DNA from: Doris montereyensis
Lineage: Eukaryota; Mollusca; Gastropoda; Nudibranchia; Dorididae
DNA: 64,000 nt
Assembly: GCA_037039925.1 (NCBI GenBank)
Contig: JAXRKP010000093.1
Coordinates: 71,001 to 135,000, forward strand
Direction: 5' to 3'
Shown here piece by piece: positions 47,183-57,869 of this stretch (positions within the stretch are counted from its first letter, which is position 1; every line of letters starts with the position of its first letter). Under the pieces are notes generated by a model, which saw nothing but the letters and a program-made list of their open reading frames with translations, was not told the origin of the DNA and searched no databases. Both the position numbers and the translations under genes were made by a program.

Positions 47183-47292
47183 TTCTTGTTACTCTGAAAA
47201 ACTTGTGAAAAGTTATCAACCTGCCGGGGCTGGAATCCCAACCTTTGGGTTGTGAAGCTCACACCGTACATCTGGACTACCGGGTTCCCCTC
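47183..47292 (-). mobile_element. SINE family A-like head fragment
   Basis: Contains GGGGCTGGAATCCCAACCTT and GGACTACCGGGTTCCCC in reverse orientation. Confidence 0.6.
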
Positions 47293-47327
47293 AACGGCGG
47301 CCAGCAGGGTAAATAACAACGAAAATC

Positions 47328-47605
47328 ACCGGCCTTTCAGGTGAAATGTGACAGTATATGTGAACTCAGAAAGGTGTCTCCTGACTTGAGTCCCAATTTC
47401 TCTCAGTCTCTCCTGTTAACTAAGGATTTCTTTAAACGAAAAACACAGTCAACCCCCAAATACGTACTTTTCAAGGGAAATACAGACTTATGGACTCAAA
47501 GTAACAAAAAACCAACCCACTTAACACATGTGTTTTAGGCACTGGTGGGCAGCTATGCCCTCTGGTGACCTTTTCCTCAGTCATTTCCAGGTTGGGGAGA
47601 CTTTC
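47328..47605. repeat. dispersed repeat F, copy 2
   Basis: Matches 42.95-43.2 kb, and extends through GGGCAGCTATGCCCTCTGGT. A third fragment with CACCTATCGATGCCCGCACT lies at 48.1-48.25 kb. Orientation and class are not established. Confidence 0.6.
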
Positions 47606-47836
47606 TTCATCCACGACGCTATGATATAAATGTAAGCAGTAAAGTGCGACTTTAATTCTTTAACAGAAAATGTCACAATGTACACTTGCCAAACCTCCCC
47701 AAAAAAATTTCAACAAAAACATGGCAAGAGACAGTAAGTGAAACTGAAACAATACCGGGCCGATCTAACAATTATCATAATAACAATATCTTTTTTAAAT
47801 GTTTATGCATTGTTATGTATCTTTCGAACTTTATAC

Positions 47837-47943
47837 CGATGGAAAGTTTTCTTTAATACATCCTAGGCGGCGATAAGATGCCCTGAAATCCACTCCCCAT
47901 TGGGACACGCAGTGGGATTCGTCTACTGCAAACAAATCAATTC
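47837..47943 (-). CDS. WRN: WRN exon 8: motif II (D-E-S-H) and aromatic-rich loop
   Basis: A 107-nt exon from TTTCCAG to TCG|GTATAA. It encodes I-D-L-F-A-V-D-E-S-H-C-V-S-Q-W-G-V-D-F-R, then A-S-Y-R-R-L-G-C-I-K-E-N-F-P-S. The D-E-S-H box (47912-47923) is Walker B/motif II and coordinates Mg-ATP. The following C-V-S-Q-W-G-V-D-F-R-x-x-Y is the RecQ aromatic-rich loop that couples DNA binding to ATP hydrolysis. RecQ proteins usually have D-E-A-H; the Ser is a conservative change within the DExH class. Confidence 0.95.
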
Positions 47944-48045
47944 CTGGAAAGATAGAAAAATGTGTTGATTACAAGAAAGTCAGTGAACAAGGTAGGATAT
48001 AAGTAGACGATGCTCCCCCCCCTTGCATAGAGTTGAAACGTGGTC

Positions 48046-48064
48046 GGGGGGGGGGGGGGGGGGG
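48046..48064 (+). repeat. 19-G homopolymer
   Basis: Nineteen consecutive G, preceded at 48015-48022 by a C run. It could form a G-quadruplex and is prone to length error. Confidence 0.9.
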
Positions 48065-48264
48065 CATCCAGGTCATAGTTAAAACAAAAATAGCAAGGTG
48101 TTGCTTCATGTTAAGAAGTCAAGATTTGTTAATCTCTAAAGAAATGGAATGTCAGGCCAGACACCTATCGATGCCCGCACTGACGGCACTAAAACAGTTT
48201 TTTGGGGGCAAAATGGATCCATCAGCTGATTTTTTAATTTACCGTCAACTGCATTCAGGGGAAA

Positions 48265-48620
48265 AAGTTAAGTTTTAAAACCAGGATAGAGTGGCTGCTG
48301 CTGTTAAATGTGATTCTGATGAGAGTGACCTAAATTAACCCTTTGAACCCTGACCCCCTGAGCATTACTTTTACCTGCACTTGAGCTCCTGAGCATATTT
48401 AGGACATGATGTCAACTAAAGAATACCACCAAAATAAAATAAGTGACGTAGCGACCTAGACAGTGCGCTCGGTATATAGGACCGAAGGCGCTCACAACAT
48501 TAAGGTTTAAGGTCATACCCAGGCCAATTGGGTTAAGACAACACGAAGACACTACAGACACAGGTAAGATGATTCGATCATTCATGAGTTATACGAAGAT
48601 TGCTGTTAGCAAGCTATGCT
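48265..48620. other. unique intronic sequence
   Basis: Nothing recognised. Confidence 0.5.
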
Positions 48621-48624
48621 ATGA

Positions 48625-48935
48625 GGCGGTGTAGCTGAGCCGGAGTGTTGTCAGCTTGTAATTACGACACTGGTCCAAGCCCCACAGCTGGCAAAGGTGG
48701 GATTTTTCACAATGTTGCACTCTTAGGAAAGGCACTTTACTCTTCTTGATTCAGCTTAGGTAGAGAAGGGTTTGTCAGTGTTAGTACGAGAAGCGTAACA
48801 GACTTGTGTACTGTATGCTCCTTCAGGAGTTGAGAAGGACTTTGAATAAAAATGGCCTGCTGGGGGATAAATGATGTACAGTCGGTGAGCCTGCACTTCA
48901 TGGATGCCAGCACCCGAGGTCACTGAAACCTGTAC
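48625..48935 (+). mobile_element. another tRNA-headed SINE
   Basis: The head GGCGGTGTAGCTGAGCCGGA and box-B-like GGTCCAAGCCCC precede a body unlike families A and B (GGTGGGATTTTTCACAATG). One copy in the window; 4767-4800 has a related CACCTGTGCCAGTCATGGGG. Confidence 0.6.
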
Positions 48936-49330
48936 TTTAAATTTTCAATTTTGCCAAACCTGAAAATGCTCCCACATAGGCACACATTGCACCTATTGTA
49001 CAATGCAAAAGAAGGAAAAGAAAAGATTTCGATTATTTGAGAACATCGCCAAACCGGAGATTTTTTTTTTTTGGACAGAATCTGTCAAAACGGAATTCCG
49101 GTTTGAACCACCATCTCAAATTTTATAATAGCGGCACTGATCAATTATTATATTTAGACATTGCCTATGACCTCTGAAACTGCATGTTACCCATGCTGCA
49201 CTTTATGGGAATACAGCCTTTAAATCCATCTTTATCTTTATGCTGACTTGCCAACCACCATCTCAAATTTTATAACTTTTTGCCCAAAATGCCCAGGGTG
49301 AGGTGACCACTTGATAACCAAAAACAGTCA
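48936..49330. other. unique intronic sequence
   Basis: Nothing recognised. Confidence 0.5.
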
Positions 49331-49399
49331 AGTGTTCAAATGGTTAATATCTTATACACTCTGATATTCAAGCATGTTATAGTCCTGATCAAACTGCTC

Positions 49400-51345
49400 A
49401 CAAAGTTATATTTAGACACATTGCCTATGACCTCTGATAAGCATATAAGCATGTTACCCCCCAGACACCCCAGGTACCATTATATTTAGACACATTGCCT
49501 ATGACCTCTGATAAGCATGACAAGCATTATATTTAGACACATTGCCTATGACCTCTGATAAGCATATAAGCATGTTACACCCAGGGTGACACCAGGTACC
49601 ATTATATTTAGACACATTGCCTATGACCTCTGATAAGCCAAAGCATGTTACACCCAGGGTGACACCAGGTACCATTATATTTAGACACATGACCTCTGAT
49701 AAGCATACAAGCATGTTACACCCAGGGTGACACCAGGTACCATTATATTTAGACACATTGCCTATGACCTCTGATAAGCATACATGCATGTTACACCCCA
49801 GGGTGACACCAGGTACCATTATAAGACACATTGCCTATGACCTCTGATAAGCATGTTACACCCAGGGTGACACCAGGTACCATTATATTTAGACACATTG
49901 CCTATGACCTCTGATAAGCATACAAGCATGTTACACCCAGGGTGACACCAGGTACCATTATATTTAGACACATTGCCTATGACCTCTGATAAGACACCAC
50001 CATTATATTTAGACACAGCATGTGATAAGCACACAAGCATGTTACCCCCTGGATGACACCAGGTACCATTATATTTAGACACCATGACCTCTGATAAGCA
50101 TATAAGCATGTTACATCCCGGGTGACACCAGGTACCATTATATTTAGACACCTTGCCTATGACCTCTGATAAGCATATAAGCATGTTACATCCCGGGTGA
50201 CACCAGGTACCATTATATTTAGACACATTGCCTATGACCTCTGATAAGCATACAAAGATGTTACACCCAGGGTGACACCAGGTACCATTATATTTAGACA
50301 CATTGCCTATGACCTCTGATAAGGCATGTTACACCTCAGGTGACACCAGGTATCATTATATTTAGACACTATGACCTTAAGCCATGCATGTTATACCCTC
50401 TGATAAGCATAACATACAAGCATGTTACACCCCATGGGTGACACCAGGTACCATTATATTTAGACACATTGCCTATGACCTCTGATAAGCATACAAACAT
50501 GTTACACCCAGGGTGACACCAGGTACCATTATATTTAGACACATTGCCTATGACCTCTGATAAGCATACAAACATGTTACACCCAGGGTGACACCAGGTA
50601 CCATTATATTTAGACACATTGCCTATGACCTCTGATAAGCAGGTACTCATATGTTATACCCCAGGGTGACACCAGGTACCATTATATTTAGACATTATAT
50701 TGATAAGACACATTGCCTATGACCTCATTATATTTAGACACATTGCCATGACTCTGGATAAGCATAAGACACCAGGTACCATTATATTTAGACACATTGC
50801 CTATGACCTCCTTGTACAAGCATGTTACACCCCAGCTGACACCAGGTACCATTATATTTAGACACATTGCCTATGACCTCTGATAAGCATACAAAGATGT
50901 TACACCCAGGTGACACCAGGTACCATTATATTTAGACACATTGCCTATGACCTCTGATAAGCATACATGCATGTTACATCCCGGTGACACCAGGTACCAT
51001 TATATTTAGACACATTGCCTATGACCTCTGATAAGCTCAAAGATGATGACAAGTACCATTATATTTAGACACATTGCCTATGACCTCTGATTACATCCCG
51101 GGTGACACCAGGTACCATTATATTTAGACACCTTGCCTATGACCTCTGATAAGCATACAAAGATGTTACACCCCAGCTGACACCAGGTACCATTATATTT
51201 AGACACATTGCCTATGACCTCTGATAAGCATACAAAGATGTTACACCCCAGCTGACACCAGGTACCATTATATTTAGACACATTGCCTATGACCTCTGAT
51301 AAGCATACAAGGATGTTACACCCCAGCTGACACCAGGTACCATTA
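49400..51345. repeat. minisatellite, unit about 75 bp, about 27 copies
   Basis: The core is ACACCAGGTACCATTATATT, then TAGACACATTGCCTATGACC and TCTGATAAGCATACAAGCATG. The unit is 25 codons, so minus-strand frames show 25-residue periodic peptides. Several units are truncated at GACACATTG or GATAAG. Confidence 0.96.
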
Positions 51346-51649
51346 TGAGATCTGGTCAGTAATTAATAATCAGGTTAGCCAGGTAGGAGTGAAATGTACT
51401 TTTCCAACTTTTCAATCATAAAACCTGTTCAAAATGGCGGCCTAGGTGAATGAAAATTCTACTGGGGAAACAATGAAATTTCAATAATTAAGCGTCACTT
51501 CTGGTAGAAAAAACTTTGAAATGAAACAAATCTTGGGATCATTTAGAAACTACATGCAAAATGTGGTTACTCTTAGTGGCCTGGCAGCAGAGCCTTTGGC
51601 GAACAAATAACGACCAACTCAAAATTATGTATATAGATAAATGACATAC

Positions 51650-51813
51650 CCACGGCTGCATCCAGTTTCTTAAAAAGTGCAAGAGCTCCATCGCTACTGA
51701 GGTATTCTGGGGTTGCGTAAATCAGTCGATATTTCCCATTCAACATCTCCTCCTTGACTTCCCTAGAATTCGTTTGAGCTGAGCCCAAAAAGCATGACTT
51801 TATGCCAGAGGCC
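51650..51813 (-). CDS. WRN: WRN exon 7: helicase lobe 1, motif Ib region
   Basis: A 164-nt exon from TGTACAG to G|GTATGTC. It encodes A-S-G-I-K-S-C-F-L-G-S-A-Q-T-N, then G-K-Y-R-L-I-Y-A-T-P-E-Y-L-S-S and K-K-L-D-A-A-V-G. Human WRN has C-F-L-G-S-A-Q and K-Y-R-I-V-Y-V-T-P-E-Y at the same place. The T-P-E element is the conserved motif Ib region of superfamily 2 helicases. Confidence 0.95.
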
Positions 51814-51839
51814 CTGTACAGGAGAAAAGAAATATTACA

Positions 51840-52078
51840 ATTCAAAACATCAACGGACACCGACACCGGAAGGAAAGAGAGACAGCCAGATGATGCCCAA
51901 AAAAACAACAGGGTGCAGAATAGCGGACAAAGAGAGGAAAAGAGAGGGGGGTGACCTTCCTGGGAAAGAGCTAGAAGTGTTAGCAGTCCGGGATAGAGAA
52001 AACTGGAGGGATCATCATGTTTAGGCCTTAAGTGACTCCTGGCACACAGAGAGTTAAGGTTAAGGTAAGATAAACATA
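51840..52078 (+). mobile_element. non-LTR retrotransposon 3' end fragment
   Basis: The plus-strand frame has L-A-V-R-D-R-E-N-W-R-D-H-H-V, typical of the extreme C-terminus of LINE ORF2 (A-x-D-R-x-x-W-R). It ends AGAGTTAAGGTTAAGGTAAG. It matches 5.39-5.51 kb. Confidence 0.7.
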
Positions 52079-52349
52079 AAACAAACAAATAGCTGTAAAA
52101 ATAAGAGAAACAATACAATGTTACCAAAATTCCATACAATCCTGAATATAACCTAAGTGAAACCAGAAAGAAGAAAAAAAAAATCAAGATAAAGTGACAT
52201 TTGGAATAAAAAAAGTATAAAAATATTAATTTTCTTGAAAATTTAAGAACGTGAAGCTTCACAAAAAAAAAATTTGGTCTTTATCTTGGGCTTTAGCGCT
52301 GTATACTGATTTAGCTATTCTATTGTCATTCATTCTATTTACATGCCCA

Positions 52350-54570
52350 AACCATCTCAATTGATTTGTTTTTATCTTAGTCTTTATGCCATCTGCTTTG
52401 GTTTGATCTTATTGTTGCGTTTCTGATTTGGTCTCTTTTCGTTTTCCCCACTACTCTTCTTAGATATTTCATTTCAGCTGCCTGTACTCTGCTGTATTCT
52501 CTACTGTTTAGGGTCCAGGTTTCGCTGCCATAGACGAAAGAAGGACAATAAACTGTATTGTATACTGCCATTTTCGTTTTTGTTGACAATTCTTGATTAC
52601 CTACAAAAGCCTTTCCTAGATGGTTATATATTGCACTGGCTGATTTCTTCTCTTAGTTTTCCCTCTGAGTTAATCATTACTCATAGGTAATTGTAGCTTT
52701 GAACTTGTTTTTAAATTCTCCCTGCCCACTTTAAGATGTTGTGTTTTAGTTTCCCTAGTTACTAGCATTATTTTTGTTTCCTTTGCATTTACTCTCACTC
52801 CTCTTTTATTTAATTCATTGTTCATAATGTTGATATTCGACTGAAGGTCACTTTCTAATTTTCCAAACAGAACTAAATCATCGGCAAATGAAAGCATTGA
52901 TACATTTAATGGTTTGTGCTTTCACATACCTACATTCATTTTCTTCATTTTTGAGGAATCCATAAATGTGATAAACAAAAGAGGATTTAGGATACAACCC
53001 TGTCTTACTCCTATATCTATATCAAATTCTTCAGATACATTTCCAGCTACTCTCACTGCACATGTTGGTTTATTGTAAAAATGTTTCATGGCTTCTATTA
53101 AATTTTGCTCTACATTGTGTCATTTTAAGGAATGCCATAGTTCGTCCATTCTCAGTGTCAAATGCCTTTTCTAAGTCAATAAAACACAGGTGCAAGTCAA
53201 CGTTTCTGTCCAGGAATTTTTCTATTATTTGTCTAATTGTAAATATGTGGTCGTATACACTTCTTCCTGGTCTAAATCCACTCTGGTGCCCTTCAATCTG
53301 ATCCTCTACTCTTTTCCTTAATCTCATTTCCAGTATCATGGCATATACTTTTCCTGGAACGCTAAGTAGTGATATCCCTCTATAGTTTGAGCATACCATA
53401 GTTGATCCTTTCTTATGTATTTTACTCACTTCCTTTTCCTAGGGCTTTTCCTAATTTCACTTTTCTTATAGCTGTTTGGATTTCTTCCATTATATCTACA
53501 TCTTCAGCTGTCTCCTCTGGATTACTTGTTACCCTTACTAATTGATCTTTAGTCCTTGTTTCATACGTGCTGGGAGGATTATGTAATTGGGGAAAATGCT
53601 TTCTCCATGTTTCCATGATTTCGCTGTCTTCTTTCATTATTTCTCCTTTGGCATTCTTAATTTGTCGTATTGGGCATGTTTTGGTCTTTCTCATGCTCTT
53701 CATGCTAGAACAGCTTTTGATTTCCTTGATAGCTTTCTTGAAGTCTTTGTCCAAACGCTTCGTATTGTTCCTGTTTTGCTTTCCTAACTTCCTCTTTGGC
53801 GATAGTTCTTTTATTCACGTAATCTATCCTATCCTCTGGTCTCTTTGTTTGCAAGTATTTCTTACAGGCATCCTTCTTTTCTTTGATCTTAGTTTTGACA
53901 TTCTCATTCCACCATACTGTTCTTTTCCAATCTCCTTTAATTTACTTCCTACCACAGACCTCTTCAGTACAACTGAGGAGTGTTTCTTTATACATTTGCC
54001 ACTTTTCTTCTATTGTGCTATCATTCAGATCCATCTGTCTTTCACTGATAAATCTTTTTATCCTAGATTGGTATACCTGTTTACTACTACTAGCTTTTTT
54101 CTCTTTCCTTTTCTGGTTTTTTCAGTAAGTTTTGGCAATCTCTAAATTTTGAGCATCCAACATCCAATTACTGTAAAAAGGGAGCTATTTTTTTCATTCT
54201 TTTCACACCTGTCTTCATTCTTGTATATTTGTGGATTTCTTTATAAGGAAAAAAGGTGTTGGCTATTTTCATGTTATTCTTCAGGCAAAAATCTATTAAT
54301 CTCATTTTTGGCAATCACTATGTTTCTATATTGCTGCCTATGTTTAAATCTCCTAAAACCATTAATTCCTGTTTGTGTTTAAATAGCTATTTGTTCGTTT
54401 TGCTCTTTTTTCTCTTTAGTGGCGTCTACGTTTGGTCCTTATTAATAATTTAATTTCTCTTCCTTGGTTTAATATTTACATCCAATGTACTGTATGCAAG
54501 GAAACTCCTGCTCTAGCTCTATCTTTGCTGCTATTACTACATTTTTATGTCCTTTTTTCTTTAGTTTCTA
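52350..54570 (-). mobile_element. degenerate non-LTR retrotransposon ORF2 (endonuclease and reverse transcriptase)
   Basis: Read on the minus strand: an endonuclease trace G-D-L-N-I-G-S-N near 54.33 kb, a Lys/Glu-rich linker (54.1-53.45 kb), reverse transcriptase motifs N-Y-R-G-I-S-L-L-S-V-P-G-K and H-Q-S-G-F-R-P-G-R-S (53.4-53.27 kb), F-I-D-L-E-K-A-F-D (53.17 kb), the catalytic F-A-D-D-L (52.88 kb) and the C-terminal G-S-E-T-W-T-L-N-S-R (52.5 kb). Frameshifts and stops split it into at least four frames, so it is inactive. It is in the same orientation as the helicase gene. The clade was not determined. Confidence 0.88.
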
Positions 54571-55175
54571 GCCAAAATGTCTATTGACTTTTCAACACCT
54601 GTCTTCATTTCCAAAAAACTCTTGTTATATTTGTGGATTTCTTTCATAAGGAAAAAAGGTGTTGGCTATTTCATGTTATTCTTTAGCCTTTGGCAAAAAT
54701 CACTGTACCCTAGGTAGATGGTGGGCTAGGTTGTTATTTTCTGTCTCTCTCCATTTGGAGGGAAGTTGGTCAACCAAGACCAGCCTGAAAGGCAGCAGGT
54801 TGTTATTTTCTGTCCTTCTTTACCTATTACTCCACCTGATGTTTTTGTCAGGGTTAATAACCTTTGGTCAGCTAGCACCAACCTGCAGCAGGAGACTCGT
54901 GGAGGGCGGGATCCTCTACTCCCGTACAGATGCTTACCTGTCCACTGCCTGGGACATAAAACATCAAAAAGAAAAAAAAGAGAAGACTTTCAATTAAATT
55001 GTCGGCATCACACGGTCATATGAAAAAAGATCGAATTTTTTCATACAGCATAACTTAGATTTGTGTTTGGAATGAAAGATGATACTACATAAAATATGAT
55101 AATTTACAATTGACGTCTTTGTTTGCCCACATATTCACAGGCAAGGACAAAAAAATAAAACAAGTAAATGCACAA
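54571..55175. other. retrotransposon-derived and unique sequence
   Basis: 54.59-54.69 kb repeats about 90 bp of the element at 54.2-54.29 kb (CACCTGTCTTCAT..GGAAAAAAGGTGTTGGCTAT). The remainder is unassigned. Confidence 0.5.
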
Positions 55176-55179
55176 AGAC

Positions 55180-55850
55180 TTGTTTCATTAAAATTACCCT
55201 GTCCACCATATGTGTTGATCAGCGGGTGACTTAAGAGGAAACAGCAAAATGAAAGATAAAAAAGAGTGAAAGGAAAGCTAAGTATGAATGACCTACCAGA
55301 TAGGCCTGGGCGCTACTCAAACCATTACTCGAAACTAACGAATAAAAAGCTTTGCGGCGTCTTAATTGAATCTGCCCTTGTCTCGAGACCAGAGGTGATG
55401 AATACAAACTCCGTCTTGATACCAACCTACGCTGTAACTACTTTGCATTGACGAGACCAGACTGAAAGTGAAAGGCAGTGATGCCATACCCCTGCTGCAC
55501 TAGCAGTGAGATACATCAGCAGAGGCTGACTGAAGCAGTCCCCTGTCTCTTTATCGACACCTTTGCAGCACCCCCATCCCTTTCTTTTTATGCCAACCCC
55601 TTTGAGCATTAGCCTAGCTATGAGTGCGTGCCGGTCTTTATCACCCCAAGGCCAATGTTCATATTCGTTGCCATCAATGCCGTGAATGCATGAGGCCGTC
55701 TCGTTGTATTTGTCAAAGCCAGCACTCGACTAATGCGAGATCAGAGAAGACGGTAGTTGGTATCAACGAGTAATAGAAAAGCAAGTCTTGCCCAGGCCTA
55801 GCTACCAGCAGCCCCGGCCAACTGCCCATTGCACAAGGACAAGTGGTGTC
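55180..55850 (+). repeat. D repeat copy interrupted by a DNA element
   Basis: The left part (ATTACCCTGTCCACC to GAATGACCTACCAG) and right part (CTACCAGCAGCCCCGGCCAA) are separated by the 500-bp insert at 55301-55800. Confidence 0.85.
55301..55800. mobile_element. 500-bp non-autonomous element with inverted repeats, hAT-like
   Basis: Ends are TAGGCCTGGGC and GCCCAGGCCTA, perfect 11-bp inverted repeats. CTACCAG flanks both sides (55293-55299 and 55802-55808), consistent with a 7- to 8-bp target duplication as in hAT elements. There is no transposase. Confidence 0.75.
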
Positions 55851-55917
55851 ATTGTACCAAACATACAAACACCAACACGCACAAACACACACCACACATA
55901 CACAGATAAAATCTTAC

Positions 55918-56025
55918 TGCAGAGCTCGCACTTGGTCCTCCATTAAAGAAATCAAAGGGCTGATGACAATGCTTGCTTGTCCAGTGAAAACCGATGGAAA
56001 CTGAATGTTAAACTTTTACCGTAAC
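55918..56025 (-). CDS. WRN: WRN exon 6: Walker A and motif Ia, with one-base frameshift
   Basis: The exon runs from CCTCAG to CA|GTAAGAT. It opens with G-Y-G-K-S-L, the RecQ Walker A motif that binds ATP phosphates. The downstream part encodes Q-F-P-S-V-F-T-G-Q-A-S-I-V-I-S-P-L-I-S-L, then M-E-D-Q-V-R-A-L-Q, motif Ia and its continuation. The two parts are in different frames: the exon is 108 nt where phase requires 109. One base is missing about eight codons into the exon, where T-F-Q would be expected. A collapsed CC homopolymer in the assembly is the simplest cause; a true disabling mutation cannot be excluded. Confidence 0.88.
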
Positions 56026-56185
56026 CTGAGGACAAAATTGAAATCAGAAATGACAGATCTTTGGTATAAAAAACATCAGATCTCCATAGCTGTCCTGTCA
56101 TATATTTACTTGGTGCCCCAGGGCCATGAAATCACAAGGGATGAAGAAAGTGAATTGTAAAGATTTCTTGTGTAAAATATGAGAG
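56026..56185. other. unique intronic sequence
   Basis: Nothing recognised upstream of the exon 6 acceptor. Confidence 0.5.
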
Positions 56186-56495
56186 GGACTCAGTAGTCCA
56201 GAGGCGTCTTAATTGAACCTGCCCACGGTCTCGAGACCAAAGGTGATGAATACAAACTCCCGTCTTGATACCAACCTACGCTGTAACTACTTTGCCAACG
56301 GTTGAAACATTTTCTAGAGGTTTTGTTTTAGTAAAATCTACCCTCTGGTCCAAGTAGGTAGATCGAACCTAGAGTCCCAATGGAGGCAGACAATAAAAAA
56401 AAAGAGTTCCTATATCCAGATCACAATACTCTGTGCACATTAAACATCTCTTGGCAGTTTACATAGAAGTCCAGGCAAAATTTAAAATCCTTGAA
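56186..56495 (+). mobile_element. chimeric SINE family A copy
   Basis: The head GGACTCAGTAGTCCAGAGG is family A. It switches at GCGTCTTAATTGAAC to about 90 bp found inside the hAT-like element (55.36-55.45 kb). It then returns to the family A body at TGCCAACGGTTGAAAC. Confidence 0.75.
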
Positions 56496-56747
56496 CAATA
56501 GGAAGCATTTAGCAGCCATTTTCAGACGGGTTTTAACAGTAATGAATCAAAGTATGATTGCAGTGATTTCATTCAAATCTTAACGAGCAGACTAATATGT
56601 TACATTATTCTGACCAACAAATTAAATGTCAAACATGAAGAAAACACAAATTCAGCCAAGATTTAACACAGTAATTCCATTGCGCCAGCTGAAAATACAA
56701 TTAGCCGTGTCACAAACTGATTGTGGTGGCATCACCAAAACTGCAAT

Positions 56748-57070
56748 TTGGGGAGACTCGGTGGTCTAGAGGCAAGGTATCGGCCTCTCAACCCAATGGT
56801 GGTGGGATCAAGCCCTGCCAACAGCTGAACCTTTTTAAGAGTTTTTTTCGAGGAAAATCTACTCCCCTTGATGCAGGTAGGTAGATTGGCACCTAGTCCC
56901 ATCGGACACGGTTGATAAATAGGAGGTCTCGTGTGCAAATCACAACACTCTGTGCACATTAAAGATCCCTTGGCTGTTTACAGGGGCAGTCCACACAAAA
57001 TAAAAAATTCTAGTAAAAACCCCAAGATCACACCTTAGTTGTGGATGTGGGTAAATCAATAAATCAAATC
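56748..57070 (+). mobile_element. SINE family A, full-length copy
   Basis: Head GGGGAGACTCGGTGGTCTAG, box-B-like GGGATCAAGCCC, body with TGTGCACATTAAAGATCCCT, end GTGGATGTGGGTAAATCAAT and an ATCAA-type tail. It is the best reference copy. Confidence 0.9.
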
Positions 57071-57138
57071 AAAGCAATTGATTTGAATATTGCTTCTTTT
57101 CTAACTTTGGGGGGGATGAACCACCTTCCTTTGCCTAC

Positions 57139-57206
57139 CTGTGGACATGATGACACAGCTGTCCCTCTTCTGGTTCAACACAGCGTTAATGATCTCCCAC
57201 TGATGA
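57139..57206 (-). CDS. WRN: WRN exon 5: motif 0 and lead to Walker A
   Basis: A 68-nt exon from CCCAG to ACAG|GTAGGC. It encodes H-Q-W-E-I-I-N-A-V-L-N-Q-K-R-D-S-C-V-I-M-, then S-T-G across the junction. With exon 4 this gives F-R-x-x-Q-W, the RecQ adenine-recognition motif 0. The C-V-I-M-S-T-G strand leads directly into the Walker A loop in exon 6. Confidence 0.92.
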
Positions 57207-57397
57207 CTGGGTACAGTAAAAGTAACAAGTTAATTATATATTCTTTTTGAATTTTTAAAATTCTATATCTATATAAAATTATATATGCATATTGTGAGAA
57301 AAAATTTGAATGTTTACACAAGTTTATATCTTCCAAAATAGAAGGAAACTCAATGGGAGCCAAAGACAAAGAGTCTTCATAAGAAGACTACAAAATT

Positions 57398-57595
57398 AGA
57401 CCAATAGATATGTCACTTTAACTGAAATTAGAACAATAGATATGTCACTTTAACTGAAATTAGAACAATAGATATGTCACTTTAACTGAAATTAAAATAA
57501 TAGATATGTCACTTTAACTGAAATTAGAACAAGAGATATGTCACTTTAACTGAAATTAGAACAATAGATATGTCACTTTAAATGAAATTATAACA
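57398..57595. repeat. minisatellite, unit 32 bp, 6 copies
   Basis: The core is ATAGATATGTCACTTTAACT followed by GAAATTAGAACA. Units are contiguous with no spacers. Confidence 0.97.
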
Positions 57596-57869
57596 ATATG
57601 CCACCTATTCTAAAAAAAACCAACAGAACATTGGATAATATATAAACTTTTAGTTATTGGAACAATTTGGATCAGATAAAAAGAAAGAAAAAACATGTAT
57701 TGTATTATGCATTCTATACAGATGAATCTACTAGAGAAAAGAATGTTCTACTAATTAGAACTAGTGTTAAGTTAGTGTTGGAAGATTACAAACTTGACGT
57801 AATACAGAGCTGCCAACCCCATGAATAGAATAAGTGGGAGATTGCTTTGCCAAAAAAAAGGATTTGTGT

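Noticed and set aside
47580..47630. Possible exon between exons 8 and 9 (V-V-D-E-E-S-L-P-N-L)
   Set aside because: Exon 8 read to its GTATAA donor already gives L-G-C-I-K-E-N-F-P-S, which joins in phase 0 to I-P-V-L-A-V-T-A-T-A. The extra segment lies in repeat F.
53567..54145. Plus-strand frame of 192 hydrophobic codons
   Set aside because: It is the complement of the degenerate retrotransposon ORF2 on the minus strand.
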